From Paenibacillus montaniterrae (GTDB lineage: Bacteria > Bacillota > Bacilli > Paenibacillales > Paenibacillaceae): DNA of 64,000 nucleotides. The notes below the pieces were generated by a model that saw nothing but the letters and a program-made list of their open reading frames with translations, had not been told where the DNA came from and made no database searches. The position numbers and the translations under genes are program-made. Within the stretch, counting starts at the first letter, position 1; each line of letters begins with the position of its first letter. The DNA is taken from NCBI RefSeq assembly GCF_018403185.1, contig NZ_BOSE01000008.1:186001-250000 (forward strand). Direction: 5' to 3'. Positions 16,142 through 24,659 of the stretch are shown piece by piece.

Positions 16142-17425
16142 GTGCAAAATGTAAAAGGTACCTATGATTTCTTTGGAAGGCAACAAGTGCTTAGAAGGAA
16201 AGTTCAAACCACACTTCAAACAATCTTTGAGCTGTATGATTTTGATTCAATGGACTCCACAATATTGAACGAACTCGACCTTTTGACATCTAAATATGCA
16301 GGTGGCGACGAAATTTTAAAGGAAATGTATCAATTAACGGATCAAGGCTCACGGAAACTTGGACTGCGATACGATCTCACTATTCCTTTTGCAAAGGTGA
16401 TTGCATTAAATCCTGGTATTGAATTTCCTTACAAGAGATATGAAATTGGCAAGGTTTTTCGAGATGGACCTGTTAAACGAGGCCGTTTACGCGAGTTTTT
16501 ACAGTGTGATGTCGATGTAGTTGGAATTGCAGGGCCTGAAGCAGAAGCTGAATTAATGCAGCTAGCCGTTGAGGTTTTCCAAAGGCTGGAGATTCCGATT
16601 CTACTAAAGTGGAACAATAGACGCTTTTTAAGTGAAGTTCTTGAGTCAATTGGCGTACCAACGACTGAATTGCTATCCGTCATGTTGACTCTAGACAAAA
16701 TTGAGAAAATTGGAAATGACGCGGCAATAAAAGAACTCGTTAGTAAAGGGTTGGATTCTCAAGTAACCAATGCCATAAATGATCTAATTCAATTGGAAAA
16801 TCCAACATTTGAAAATGTATCTAGTAAATATGCAATCGAGGAAAGCCGCGGCGCACAAGAAGTTCAGTCCCTGCAGAATATCATTCAAAAATTAGGTTTG
16901 GAGCAGAGTTGTAAGTTTGACCCTTTTCTGTCGCGTGGGTTATCGTTCTACACAGGAACAGTTTATGAGATCTTTGATGCTTCCAAAACATTTACTTCTA
17001 GCTTAGGTGGCGGTGGAAGATACGATGCCATAATTGGACAGTTAGTCGGTAGAGATGACTTTCAATATCCAACAGTGGGAATTTCTTTTGGAATGGAATC
17101 AATAATAGAGATGCTTGAGAATCGCTCTGTTCAACAACAAGGCGCTTTAGTTACGGTCATCCCTATTGGAAATACTATTGCAGAAGCTCTCAAATTAGCA
17201 GCAAAGCTAAGGACTAGCGGCATTCGTACAAGTGTAGACACAAGTAAACGGAAATTAAAAAAATCACTTGCAACAGCCTCTTCTAAAGGAATTCGGTACG
17301 TCATGTTAATAGGAGAACATGAAGAAAGCCTTGGAAAAGTACGGTTGAAAGATATGATCGAGATGACTGAGATGGTGTTAACCATTCAGGAAGCTATTAG
17401 CGTAATCTCTTCCTCAAGACCGTAA
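16142..17425 (+). CDS. hisS: Histidine--tRNA ligase (class II), leader-controlled copy
   Basis: 427 residues from GTG 16142. GAAGGGA lies about 9 nt upstream of that codon but abuts the alternative ATG 16133, which would add three residues. Class II core motifs: LRYDLTIPFAK, KRYEIGKVFRDGPVKRGRLR, EFLQCDVDVVG, the HisRS signature LSRGLSFYTGTVYEIFD and GGGGRYD, then a C-terminal anticodon-binding domain (about 325-427). The enzyme charges tRNA-His. The sequence is of the GRLREFLQ type seen in second hisS copies of Bacillales rather than the housekeeping type, so it may be a paralogue; the main hisS is not in view. Control by the His-rich leader is inferred. Confidence 0.92.
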   Translation: MQNVKGTYDFFGRQQVLRRKVQTTLQTIFELYDFDSMDSTILNELDLLTSKYAGGDEILKEMYQLTDQGSRKLGLRYDLTIPFAKVIALNPGIEFPYKRYEIGKVFRDGPVKRGRLREFLQCDVDVVGIAGPEAEAELMQLAVEVFQRLEIPILLKWNNRRFLSEVLESIGVPTTELLSVMLTLDKIEKIGNDAAIKELVSKGLDSQVTNAINDLIQLENPTFENVSSKYAIEESRGAQEVQSLQNIIQKLGLEQSCKFDPFLSRGLSFYTGTVYEIFDASKTFTSSLGGGGRYDAIIGQLVGRDDFQYPTVGISFGMESIIEMLENRSVQQQGALVTVIPIGNTIAEALKLAAKLRTSGIRTSVDTSKRKLKKSLATASSKGIRYVMLIGEHEESLGKVRLKDMIEMTEMVLTIQEAISVISSSRP

Positions 17426-17470
17426 TTCCCATTTTTAACTATAGACTATAATGATGATGATCTAATTGAG

Positions 17471-17490
17471 GGCCCCTCTTTCGAGGGGTC
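17471..17490. terminator. Terminator between hisS and the TetR gene
   Basis: CCCCTC-TTTC-GAGGGG, directly between convergent genes; it overlaps the stop of the minus-strand gene. Confidence 0.6.
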
Positions 17491-18175
17491 ACTTTGACTG
17501 CTCCTTTATCACTTGCTCAATCCCAAGCAGAATTAGCCTCAAGCCAAACTCAAACGCCTTATCAGTCCCCATCAGTTCAAACAGTCCGCTTGTGAACATT
17601 CTCCGAAATAATCCCGCATCCGCCTCACTCATAGAATCCAGAAGGCGAATTACTTTATCACCTGGAAGCGCTTCCTCTCCCTGGTCCTTAATAATCGCGG
17701 AAACATTGCGCTGGTGCTCATAATCGTCCAGAACGAAGTTGAACACATAATTCATAAGTGTGAGCACAACTTGCATTTTCTGCTCTTGCTCAAGCGGCGT
17801 CGATTCCACGCAGAGCAGCATACGGTTGTTGAACCGGATAATATCCGTTTCGTGAGGCAGCGTTGACATCATAAGCTGCGTAGAGCAAGGATAGCGGCCG
17901 AGCACGCTTCGAACGGTTATTGCAAGTCCCTTTAATTGCTCCTTCCAATCTCCCGCGGGTTGGTGCTCCTCCAAAATAATTTTCGACACCTGGTTGGCCA
18001 GACGTTGATAGATATCTTGTTTGCTCTTGAAGTGCCAGTACAGCGAGGGAGCCTGAATCCCCAGCCGGCTAGCCAATCTTCTCATACTGAATTTCTCGAT
18101 CCCTTCCTCGCCCAGAAGCTCCCAGGAAGTTTGCAAAATCTTATCCTCCGAAATCTGAGGCAATTGTTTTTTCAT
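17489..18175 (-). CDS. TetR/AcrR family regulator (TetR-class C-terminal domain)
   Basis: 228 residues. N-terminal helix-turn-helix: ILQTSWELLGEEGIEKFSMR, RLASRLGIQAPSLYWHF and KSKQDIYQRL, very like true TetR. The C-terminal domain is long and of TetR_C type, which often binds tetracycline-like or other drugs. It is divergent from a MATE exporter, so it most likely represses that gene and itself via repeats at 18195-18276. Confidence 0.92.
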   Translation of the reverse strand: MKKQLPQISEDKILQTSWELLGEEGIEKFSMRRLASRLGIQAPSLYWHFKSKQDIYQRLANQVSKIILEEHQPAGDWKEQLKGLAITVRSVLGRYPCSTQLMMSTLPHETDIIRFNNRMLLCVESTPLEQEQKMQVVLTLMNYVFNFVLDDYEHQRNVSAIIKDQGEEALPGDKVIRLLDSMSEADAGLFRRMFTSGLFELMGTDKAFEFGLRLILLGIEQVIKEQSK

Positions 18176-18194
18176 CGATACCCACCCTTTTAAC

Positions 18195-18276
18195 CTAACG
18201 GTGTAAGTTTATACTTTACACGTTTATAAGTTCATGATATCATCTAACACTGTAAGGTTCAAACTAACACTGTTAG
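18195..18276. promoter_or_regulatory. Three copies of a CTAACRSTGTWAG operator
   Basis: CTAACGGTGTAAG (18195-18207), CTAACACTGTAAG (18244-18256) and CTAACACTGTTAG (18264-18276). The last is a near-perfect palindrome and the last two are 20 bp apart, two helical turns. The sites lie in the TetR-MATE divergent promoter region. Confidence 0.7.
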
Positions 18277-18314
18277 ATTGGCTCTAAAATAAACAATCGA
18301 AAGCGGTGATCCAC

Positions 18315-19667
18315 ATGAATGCAGAAAACCTCTATTTTTTTGAAAAAGCACCTGTCGCCAAAGCTGTCGCTCACTTCGCAGTACCGATGATGCTAGGCAC
18401 GTCAATGAGCGTCATCTATTCCATTTTGAACGCCTATTTCCTTGGTACACTTCATAATACCGCCATGCTCACCGCACTCGCGCTGACCTTGCCATTATTC
18501 GCAATCATTATGGCACTCGGCAATTTGATCGGTATAGGCAGCGGTACATTCATCTCCCGTTTACTGGGAGAGAAAAAATTTGATGATGTAAAGCATCTTT
18601 CTTCATTCGCTTTTTACAGCAGTTTGATGCTCGGTCTAATTGTGATTGCTGTTGGCCTCCCGTTGATCGATCCTATCGTTCACGGTCTAGGTGCAACGCC
18701 AGAATCCTTTGGATTTACGCGAGACTATGTCCTGATTATGCTTATAGGTTCACCATTCGTCGTATTATTTTTCACACTGGAGAATATCGTACGCTCAGAG
18801 GGTGCTGCCATTACATCGATGATCGGTATGATACTTAGTGTTGTTGTAAATATTATTCTTGATGCGCTTGTTATCTTCGTATTCCATTGGGACGTGATGG
18901 GCGTTGCATCTGCTACGGTCATTTCCAATTTGATTGCGAGTGTATTTTACGCCTTCCATATGGGATATAAGAGCCAATTTTTAACCATCTCCATAAAATG
19001 GTTCAAGGCTACCAAAGATATTGTGAGCAATGTATTAAAAATTGGAGTTCCCGTTTTTATTATGAGCATTTTTTTAGGAGCGATGTCGCTCATCTTTAAC
19101 CATTTTCTTATTGAATATGGGGATTCAGCCGTAGCGGCTTACGGAATATCATCACGTCTATTACAATTTCCCGAGTTTATTCTGATGGGGTTATGCGAAG
19201 GAGTCGTACCGCTTATTGCCTTCTCATTTACAGCAAATAAAGTACGCATGAAGCATACCATTGGATTTACGATCAAAGCGATTATGGGATTGGCTGTCGT
19301 ATTCGGCATCATCGTATATCTAATATCCGATCACTTGATAGGCTTATTTACAAATGACCCGCAATTAATCGAAATGGGCAGCTACATTCTGCATGTGACA
19401 TTCTTGTCCTTATTCATTTCAGGAATGACCACATTGTTCATAGGGATCTTCCAGGCAACAGCGCAAGGAACGGCCGCGTTGATTATGTCAGTTATTCAAG
19501 GAGTTGCTCTGATTCCTGTATTGTTTATCGCCAAGCAAATGAACGGCTTCCACGGGGTAGTCTGGTCACTCGTCATTGCAGATGCCATCGCGTTCCTTAC
19601 AGGGGCCATCATGATGTATGCTTTGCGGAAAAAATTGCAGCCGGATTTGGATAGTTTAGTGCAGTAG
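18315..19667 (+). CDS. MATE family multidrug efflux transporter
   Basis: 450 residues from ATG 18315; the GTG at 18306 has no proper site. Twelve hydrophobic segments in two halves, each starting with a MATE signature (AHFAVPMMLGTSMSVIYSIL and VLKIGVPVFIMSIFLGAMSL). It resembles the MepA/VmrA branch. The protein exports drugs in exchange for Na+ or H+. Expression is probably induced when the divergent TetR repressor binds its ligand. Confidence 0.93.
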   Translation: MNAENLYFFEKAPVAKAVAHFAVPMMLGTSMSVIYSILNAYFLGTLHNTAMLTALALTLPLFAIIMALGNLIGIGSGTFISRLLGEKKFDDVKHLSSFAFYSSLMLGLIVIAVGLPLIDPIVHGLGATPESFGFTRDYVLIMLIGSPFVVLFFTLENIVRSEGAAITSMIGMILSVVVNIILDALVIFVFHWDVMGVASATVISNLIASVFYAFHMGYKSQFLTISIKWFKATKDIVSNVLKIGVPVFIMSIFLGAMSLIFNHFLIEYGDSAVAAYGISSRLLQFPEFILMGLCEGVVPLIAFSFTANKVRMKHTIGFTIKAIMGLAVVFGIIVYLISDHLIGLFTNDPQLIEMGSYILHVTFLSLFISGMTTLFIGIFQATAQGTAALIMSVIQGVALIPVLFIAKQMNGFHGVVWSLVIADAIAFLTGAIMMYALRKKLQPDLDSLVQ

Positions 19668-19746
19668 AAACATATAACATGCGGAAGGAAGGTCGAGGAA
19701 TAGATCTATCCTTCCTACTTAGCGCTCTGAAGCGGTTTAATCAGCT

Positions 19747-20160
19747 TTATTTCATAAATAGGATTACAAACAGAACCACTAGCATGATTGCTGCGCCTGT
19801 AAAATATGCTATTAAACCTGCCTTGCTTTGAGCTACTTTTGCATTAAGCGAATCGACTTGTTCTTTTAGCTCCGCCAAATACACTGCTTCAGTAACCGGT
19901 GAGGTTTCATCATTATCTTTATTCGTACTCTGGATAAATTCTATCGCCTCATCTAAAGTACAGCCTGATTGCACAGAAAAAAATTTGGTCGCGTCATCAA
20001 CTCGCCGATCATTCAATAGATATGCAACACCTTGTAAAATTTGAAAATTATCCAACCGCGTTTCTTCATGATTGATTAAATCAAGCTCACGAACATTTTC
20101 TTTTTTCGGTCCATAGTATAGCTTGAAATCTTCTTCGAAAAAAATATTTTTATTGTTCAT
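19747..20160 (-). CDS. Tail-anchored protein of unknown function
   Basis: 137 residues from ATG 20160; GTG 20166 is an alternative closer to the AAGGA site. The cytosolic part contains LDNFQILQGVAYLLNDRR and CTLDEAIEFIQS, then a helix (LAELKEQVDSLNAKVAQ) and one C-terminal membrane segment, AGLIAYFTGAAIMLVVLFVI, ending in FMK. The layout suggests a membrane-tethered protein facing the cytoplasm. No family recognised; single gene. Confidence 0.65.
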   Translation of the reverse strand: MNNKNIFFEEDFKLYYGPKKENVRELDLINHEETRLDNFQILQGVAYLLNDRRVDDATKFFSVQSGCTLDEAIEFIQSTNKDNDETSPVTEAVYLAELKEQVDSLNAKVAQSKAGLIAYFTGAAIMLVVLFVILFMK

Positions 20161-20381
20161 CTTCACTTCACATCCTTTTTCAAGCAATATCCTTGATTAC
20201 AGCGTCATCCTCGCAAATATATCCCACAAAATGATTGATTGAAACCTATTTTAGAATGTACCTTGCTGGAAAAGAATCCGCTCTAAGAACCAAATCGGAG
20301 GGTCCATATGCCCTAATTTTTCCAGAACCATGTTGGCCAATTCTTGATGAGTCAGGGGAATATCGATTTTCTGGTAAAAGC

Positions 20382-21245
20382 CTACTCTGCTTCCGACGGC
20401 AGCAATGCTTGCAGCAAGCCCTCCAAGTCGGCGATCGGCACAGCCAAACCGGCCTCTATCATTTGCTCTTGATGCAGGATATTCGCAGTGGCGTATACAA
20501 CGGCGATGGCTTTGCCATGCTCATTGATGACGGGAGAGCCACTATTGCCGCTATAAACCGGCGCATTAAGGGCCATGACCGGCTTTTGACGGCCTTGGAT
20601 CGGGATCAAGCCGATTATAGCGCCTTCAGTAGCGATTTGGGTGAAATAAAGCGGATTGCCAATCACGTAGATATGCTCGTCAGGCTCCCATTGCTTGCTG
20701 TTCCGTTCAATTTCAATGAACGGCAGCTGTTGATCGCCAATGTCCGCCTTCAGTATGGCGATATCCAAATTAGGGTCACTGTCCGACAGCTCCGCTTTAT
20801 AGCTCTGACGATGCTCCGGGAACTTCACTATGATATAGTCGTTATCTTCGATAACGTGATAATTCGTCACAATGTAGCCGCCGTTAATATGGAAACCGGT
20901 ACCCTTGCCCTTGTCCGTGCTGACTAAGACAACTGCTTCTTTGTAGCCTTGAATTTCAGCCTGGCTGGATAATTCCTGCGACTTGAACAAGAAGGGTAGC
21001 GTCTTCATGTTATAGATTTGCGGCCAGAATGCCAATATATTTCCGACTAGAGCGGCCACGAGCAGGAATATGATCGTATTTCTAATCCATTTTCGTCGAG
21101 TGACAGATGAACCCCCATCTTCATCATCATCCTCCGTCTCAAAGTCCCACTCCTCGTCTTCATACGATTTGTGAGTCTCATTTTCTTGCTTTTCATCGGA
21201 ATTAGATAGAGCGTTCTCGTTGTTTCGATTCGGATTATTTTCCAT
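20382..21245 (-). CDS. Membrane-anchored trypsin-like (S1C/HtrA-like) serine protease without PDZ
   Basis: 287 residues from the second ATG (21245), which has GGGAGG 6 nt away. An acidic N-terminal tail (EDEEWDFETEDDDEDGG) precedes one membrane segment (NTIIFLLVAALVGNILAF). Outside the cell comes a chymotrypsin-fold protease: His in TNYHVIE, Asp in NLDIAILK, Ser in YSGNSGSPVIN. There is no room for a PDZ domain, in contrast to the HtrA at 30825. The likely role is surface protein quality control or processing, inferred. Confidence 0.85.
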   Translation of the reverse strand: MENNPNRNNENALSNSDEKQENETHKSYEDEEWDFETEDDDEDGGSSVTRRKWIRNTIIFLLVAALVGNILAFWPQIYNMKTLPFLFKSQELSSQAEIQGYKEAVVLVSTDKGKGTGFHINGGYIVTNYHVIEDNDYIIVKFPEHRQSYKAELSDSDPNLDIAILKADIGDQQLPFIEIERNSKQWEPDEHIYVIGNPLYFTQIATEGAIIGLIPIQGRQKPVMALNAPVYSGNSGSPVINEHGKAIAVVYATANILHQEQMIEAGLAVPIADLEGLLQALLPSEAE

Positions 21246-21357
21246 GCGCATCCTCCCGTACTCGCTGGTATCTTATCCCGCTATTGTATCATTAATCTGC
21301 CTATAAATCCTACTTATAGTATGGTTCAGCGCGCTGAAGACCTTCCTTTATTGCCGG

Positions 21358-21762
21358 TCAATGTCTCCCTTTAAATCGTTTAATCGCATCCTCGGTCACC
21401 GGCTCGAAGAAGTTAATAAGGTTGCCATCAGGATCACGGAACAGCATAGAGCGGTTCCCCCACGGCATCGTAGTCGGTTCCTTTACCCAATTATCAACAA
21501 ATGGCTTCAAGCGCACATATTCAGCCTCGACATCGTCGACCCGGAACTCAATAATGACAGTGCGATTATTAGCACCCATAACGGAATCGGTGCCGAAAAG
21601 ATGCGTCGTCTGGGAGTGGCCGATTGCAAGCGTGCATGATGGCACAACGAGTTCGGCAAATACGGGCGCAGGTCGCTCTGCCGTTACCCTCAACACTTTC
21701 TCATAGAACTCGACGAGACGATCCACGTCGTCAGTAATGATGCGTACAGAAACGAAATTCAT
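21358..21762 (-). CDS. VOC family protein
   Basis: 134 residues, start ATG with GGAAGGATG upstream. It has VRIITDDVDRLVEFYEKVL and MLFRDPDGNLINFFEPV, the standard pair of VOC half-modules of the glyoxalase/bleomycin-resistance superfamily. Metal ligands appear partly retained (E in NFFEP). It is about 115 bp from the WYL-regulator terminator. Function unknown. Confidence 0.87.
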   Translation of the reverse strand: MNFVSVRIITDDVDRLVEFYEKVLRVTAERPAPVFAELVVPSCTLAIGHSQTTHLFGTDSVMGANNRTVIIEFRVDDVEAEYVRLKPFVDNWVKEPTTMPWGNRSMLFRDPDGNLINFFEPVTEDAIKRFKGRH

Positions 21763-21867
21763 AAAATATCATCCTTCCTAATAGTAGGTTTGGCTGTGTC
21801 TTACAGCCTTGTAAAAGCGTACTTTTTACTTATCCATCTTCCTTACCGTTACATGTCCAATTATAAA

Positions 21868-21903
21868 AAACCGCTACTGACAACGTTATGTCAGTAACGG
21901 TTT
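21868..21903 (-). terminator. Terminator of the WYL regulator gene
   Basis: AAACCG-c-TACTGACA pairs with TGTCAGTA-a-CGGTTT. The arm overlaps the stop codon of the gene ending at 21891 and is followed on the minus strand by a T-run. Confidence 0.75.
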
Positions 21904-22838
21904 AGAATTCTTTCGGCTTCCTCACGAATTCGACTTCGAAATGATTCAGGTTCCAACACTGTTACGCTCGCTCCCCAGCCAAGCACCCATTGCAGTATTT
22001 CATCCAGCTGACGGACACGTAATATCACATCCAATCCATTCTGATGCTCTTTCATATCCTCTACGTAATGATAGCTCGATTCCTTCACCTTATCTGCGAT
22101 ATCATGGTTAAAACGAAGGCTTACCCGCAAGTGACGATCATCTAATGGTGTATACTCCCTTAAGTCAAAATGCTCCGGGAGTTCAAATCGTTCGTCTAGC
22201 TCGATAAGTTCAGTCATTCGGGACAAGCGAAAATGGCGGATGTCTTGACGTAGATCACACCAGGCCACAAGCATCCAAGACCCTTCTACTAGTACAAGGC
22301 CATAGGGAGCGACGGTACGTACGCTATGTCGGCTCCCCGTGGAATCCGTATTTCTTTTCGAATAATGAAAACTGATCTTTCGCCCATTTAATAGAGCTCG
22401 GCGGATTTGATCGAGATTTTCCCTTTCGTTTGACGAAGCTGCCTGTTTGCCAGGAGCGAGCAAGCGCAACGACTTGCGTATACGGGAGGTCTCACTGCGG
22501 ACACTATCTGATAAAGTGGCTTCGATCTTCCTCCTAGCAGCATGAGCTCTAACACGATAGTCATCATCAAATCGTTGCTCGATAAATTCTAATCCTATAA
22601 GCAAGGCCACAGCTTCCTCTATTGTAAAACTGATCGGCGGCAGAAAATATCCCTCCATTAAGGAATATCCAGTGCCAGTAGTGCCTATAATCGGAACGCC
22701 CGCTTCGCTGAGCGCTTGAATGTCGCGATAAATGGTCCTCACACTGGTTTCAAATCGTGCCGCCAAATCTTCGGCACGTACCACCTGCCTGCCTTGCAGC
22801 TCCAGCACGATGGCTAACAAACGATCTGTTTTGTTCAT
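21891..22838 (-). CDS. YafY-type HTH/WYL-domain transcriptional regulator
   Basis: 315 residues. N-terminal DeoR-like winged helix (LLAIVLELQGRQVVRAEDLA, FETSVRTIYRDIQAL), then a WYL domain (NGRKISFHYSKRN; VAPYGLVLVEGSWMLVAWCD; RHFRLSRMTEL) and a WCX-type C-terminal domain. The family senses ligands, often nucleic acids or small molecules, and controls neighbours. Here it directly follows the stub of an AraC gene, so its insertion may have broken that gene. Confidence 0.92.
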   Translation of the reverse strand: MNKTDRLLAIVLELQGRQVVRAEDLAARFETSVRTIYRDIQALSEAGVPIIGTTGTGYSLMEGYFLPPISFTIEEAVALLIGLEFIEQRFDDDYRVRAHAARRKIEATLSDSVRSETSRIRKSLRLLAPGKQAASSNERENLDQIRRALLNGRKISFHYSKRNTDSTGSRHSVRTVAPYGLVLVEGSWMLVAWCDLRQDIRHFRLSRMTELIELDERFELPEHFDLREYTPLDDRHLRVSLRFNHDIADKVKESSYHYVEDMKEHQNGLDVILRVRQLDEILQWVLGWGASVTVLEPESFRSRIREEAERILNRY

Positions 22839-22871
22839 TGACTGCTCCTTTGGAACGTAATACTGGATAAC

Positions 22872-22968
22872 ATAAACTTGCCGCTATCTCATCATATGAG
22901 ATATTGTCCGCCAAATTCGCTTCGATATAATCCATTGCGCTTTTCAGCCTCTCCAACCAATCCATCAT
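22872..22968 (-). pseudogene. N-terminal remnant of an AraC family regulator
   Basis: From ATG 22968: MMDWLERLKSAMDYIEANL, then ADNISYDEIAAS. This matches the first 30 residues of AraC/GyrI-like regulators such as the intact gene at 14823 (MEWLERMNRAIDYIEANL). After about residue 31 the similarity ends and the frame runs on into the leader of the WYL gene. It is a truncated gene, probably lost by recombination. Confidence 0.7.
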
Positions 22969-23111
22969 TCGTATTTTCGTAGATTGCCAATTTAATATGG
23001 TACTACGAGAGGGTTTACACAATCTCGTAAACAATGATAAAGTAAACTTGGGCACACTGGAATAATATAGACTTATTTCTAGTTAATTTCAAACTGTGAG
23101 GAGAGGTATGA

Positions 23112-24560
23112 ATGATGTCATCCAATCAACCAGCAGTAAATCAGGGTAAGTTAGTAAACGAGGCTCCCGAACAAATCATTTCCGCGCAACTGAAGTATGA
23201 GATTGATTATAATAATGCCACTTTGGTCATTATTTCTACTGGGCTCGGCCAGGTTCCTGCTGTAGGATTTGTATTAAGTGCTCTTGTCGAAATATTTTGG
23301 CCTTCCTCGCAACAAGATGTTTGGGCGGAGATTGAAAGTAAAGTAGAACAACTGGTGGATCAGAAAATTAGCGATCTGGTATACAGGCAAGTTGAAGAAA
23401 GCCTGACAGGATTGCATAACAATTTAAATGAGTACTTGTGGGCCGTGCAAAATACGCGTGACAAGAACCTCATTACTCAAAAATTTAACATTGCCCATGG
23501 ACACTTTATTCAAGAACTTCCCCATTTTCAATCAAAAGGGTACGAACTACTTCTTCTCCCACTATTTACTCAATTCGCCAATCTACATCTAAGCCTCCTG
23601 CGTGACGGGGTACTATACGGCGCCGACTGGGGCTGGAGCGAAGATATTCAACTTCATCAGCGCGAGCAAATCACTCAAACAATCGAGCAATATACAACAT
23701 ATACAAATCAAGTCTACACGAATGCTTTAAATGATACGAAATCCAAAGCTCCAAGCAACAAATATTTTACCGAGCCGTTTAATACGATTAACAGGTTTAC
23801 CAGAGAAATGACCTTAACTGTTCTCGACTTTAAAACGTTGTGGTCGTATTATGATCCCACCTTATACCCCGCCCCCGTCAAAATTTACTTGGATCGAGAA
23901 ATATATTCCGATGCTGTCGGAACAGCAGATGACAGCGGGCCCATTCAACTCCCTTCTCCTCCTACAAAACCGATCACGAAAATTGAAGTATGGTCATGGG
24001 ACCGCATCGACGCCTGTCAGGTTACATATGAGCAAGGTGGTGGTCCTGATGGTGTGACACAAACCCCTCGCATGGGAAATAAGGACGGCGGAGCCGCAAA
24101 CGTATTTGACCTAACAAAGCTCGGACCTGTTACCGGGGTTAAGACGCAATCAGGTACAATCCTGGATGCTTGGTGGTTCACCTTTAGCGATGGCTCAACC
24201 AGTATTCGACTGGGAGGAGATTCTGGCAGCTACAAGAACTACTTCAGTTACCCCGATGAGATCTTGTCCAGCATTAAAATAATGGGAGTCAGCAATTACT
24301 TCAAAAGTGCGGATTGCGCCGTCTTTGGATTTAAGTTCAAGCAAGAAACAACGATACCGGAATTTGCTGTATTGCGTACAATGTATGTGGCATCGCCTGC
24401 AAAAATAAGTGCACAAGAACTGGCACGTTATGTCGGAGCTGAGGAAGTCGATAAATTGGGAGCACGCATTCAGGAATGGTCCGAACTGTATCAGTGGGAT
24501 GCGATGCGCCAAACCCGTTGGGAAAAGATACGCACGGAGATTGAATTGAGACATCCATAG
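23112..24560 (+). CDS. Cry-type delta-endotoxin domain I fused to a jacalin-like lectin
   Basis: 482 residues, double ATG start after GAGGAGAGG. Residues of about 35-250 resemble the Endotoxin_N pore-forming helical bundle: VGFVLSALVEIFWPSSQQDV, EQLVDQKISDLVYRQVEESL, then the helix-7/domain junction block LTVLDFKTLWSYYDPTLYP and LDREIYSDAVG, which matches Cry toxin conserved blocks. Residues 285-410 are a jacalin-type beta-prism lectin (ITKIEVWSWDRIDACQVTYE; VTGVKTQSGTILDAWWFTF; IKIMGVSNYFKSADCAVFGF). A helical tail of about 70 residues follows. There is no signal peptide, as in Cry proteins. Cry domains II and III are missing; the lectin takes the place of domain II. It is a single gene with its own terminator. 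Likely insecticidal or nematicidal; not proven. Confidence 0.82.
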   Translation: MMSSNQPAVNQGKLVNEAPEQIISAQLKYEIDYNNATLVIISTGLGQVPAVGFVLSALVEIFWPSSQQDVWAEIESKVEQLVDQKISDLVYRQVEESLTGLHNNLNEYLWAVQNTRDKNLITQKFNIAHGHFIQELPHFQSKGYELLLLPLFTQFANLHLSLLRDGVLYGADWGWSEDIQLHQREQITQTIEQYTTYTNQVYTNALNDTKSKAPSNKYFTEPFNTINRFTREMTLTVLDFKTLWSYYDPTLYPAPVKIYLDREIYSDAVGTADDSGPIQLPSPPTKPITKIEVWSWDRIDACQVTYEQGGGPDGVTQTPRMGNKDGGAANVFDLTKLGPVTGVKTQSGTILDAWWFTFSDGSTSIRLGGDSGSYKNYFSYPDEILSSIKIMGVSNYFKSADCAVFGFKFKQETTIPEFAVLRTMYVASPAKISAQELARYVGAEEVDKLGARIQEWSELYQWDAMRQTRWEKIRTEIELRHP

Positions 24561-24584
24561 TATGCAGCCTGCTCGCTGACAGAG

Positions 24585-24626
24585 AATGAGGCCCGCGGAT
24601 TCTAACAATGAATCCCGAGCCCCATT
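24585..24626 (+). terminator. Terminator of the Cry-jacalin gene
   Basis: A long hairpin, AATG-GGC-CG-GGATTC paired with GAATCC-CG-GCC-CATT with three mismatches, followed by TTTTCT, 25 bp after the stop codon. Confidence 0.6.
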
Positions 24627-24659
24627 TTCTTAACAAATGAGAAGCAAATTGCGTTAAAC

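Noticed and set aside
20235..20927. 230-codon plus-strand ORF
   Set aside because: Mostly antisense to the serine protease gene with intact catalytic triad; no supporting start site.
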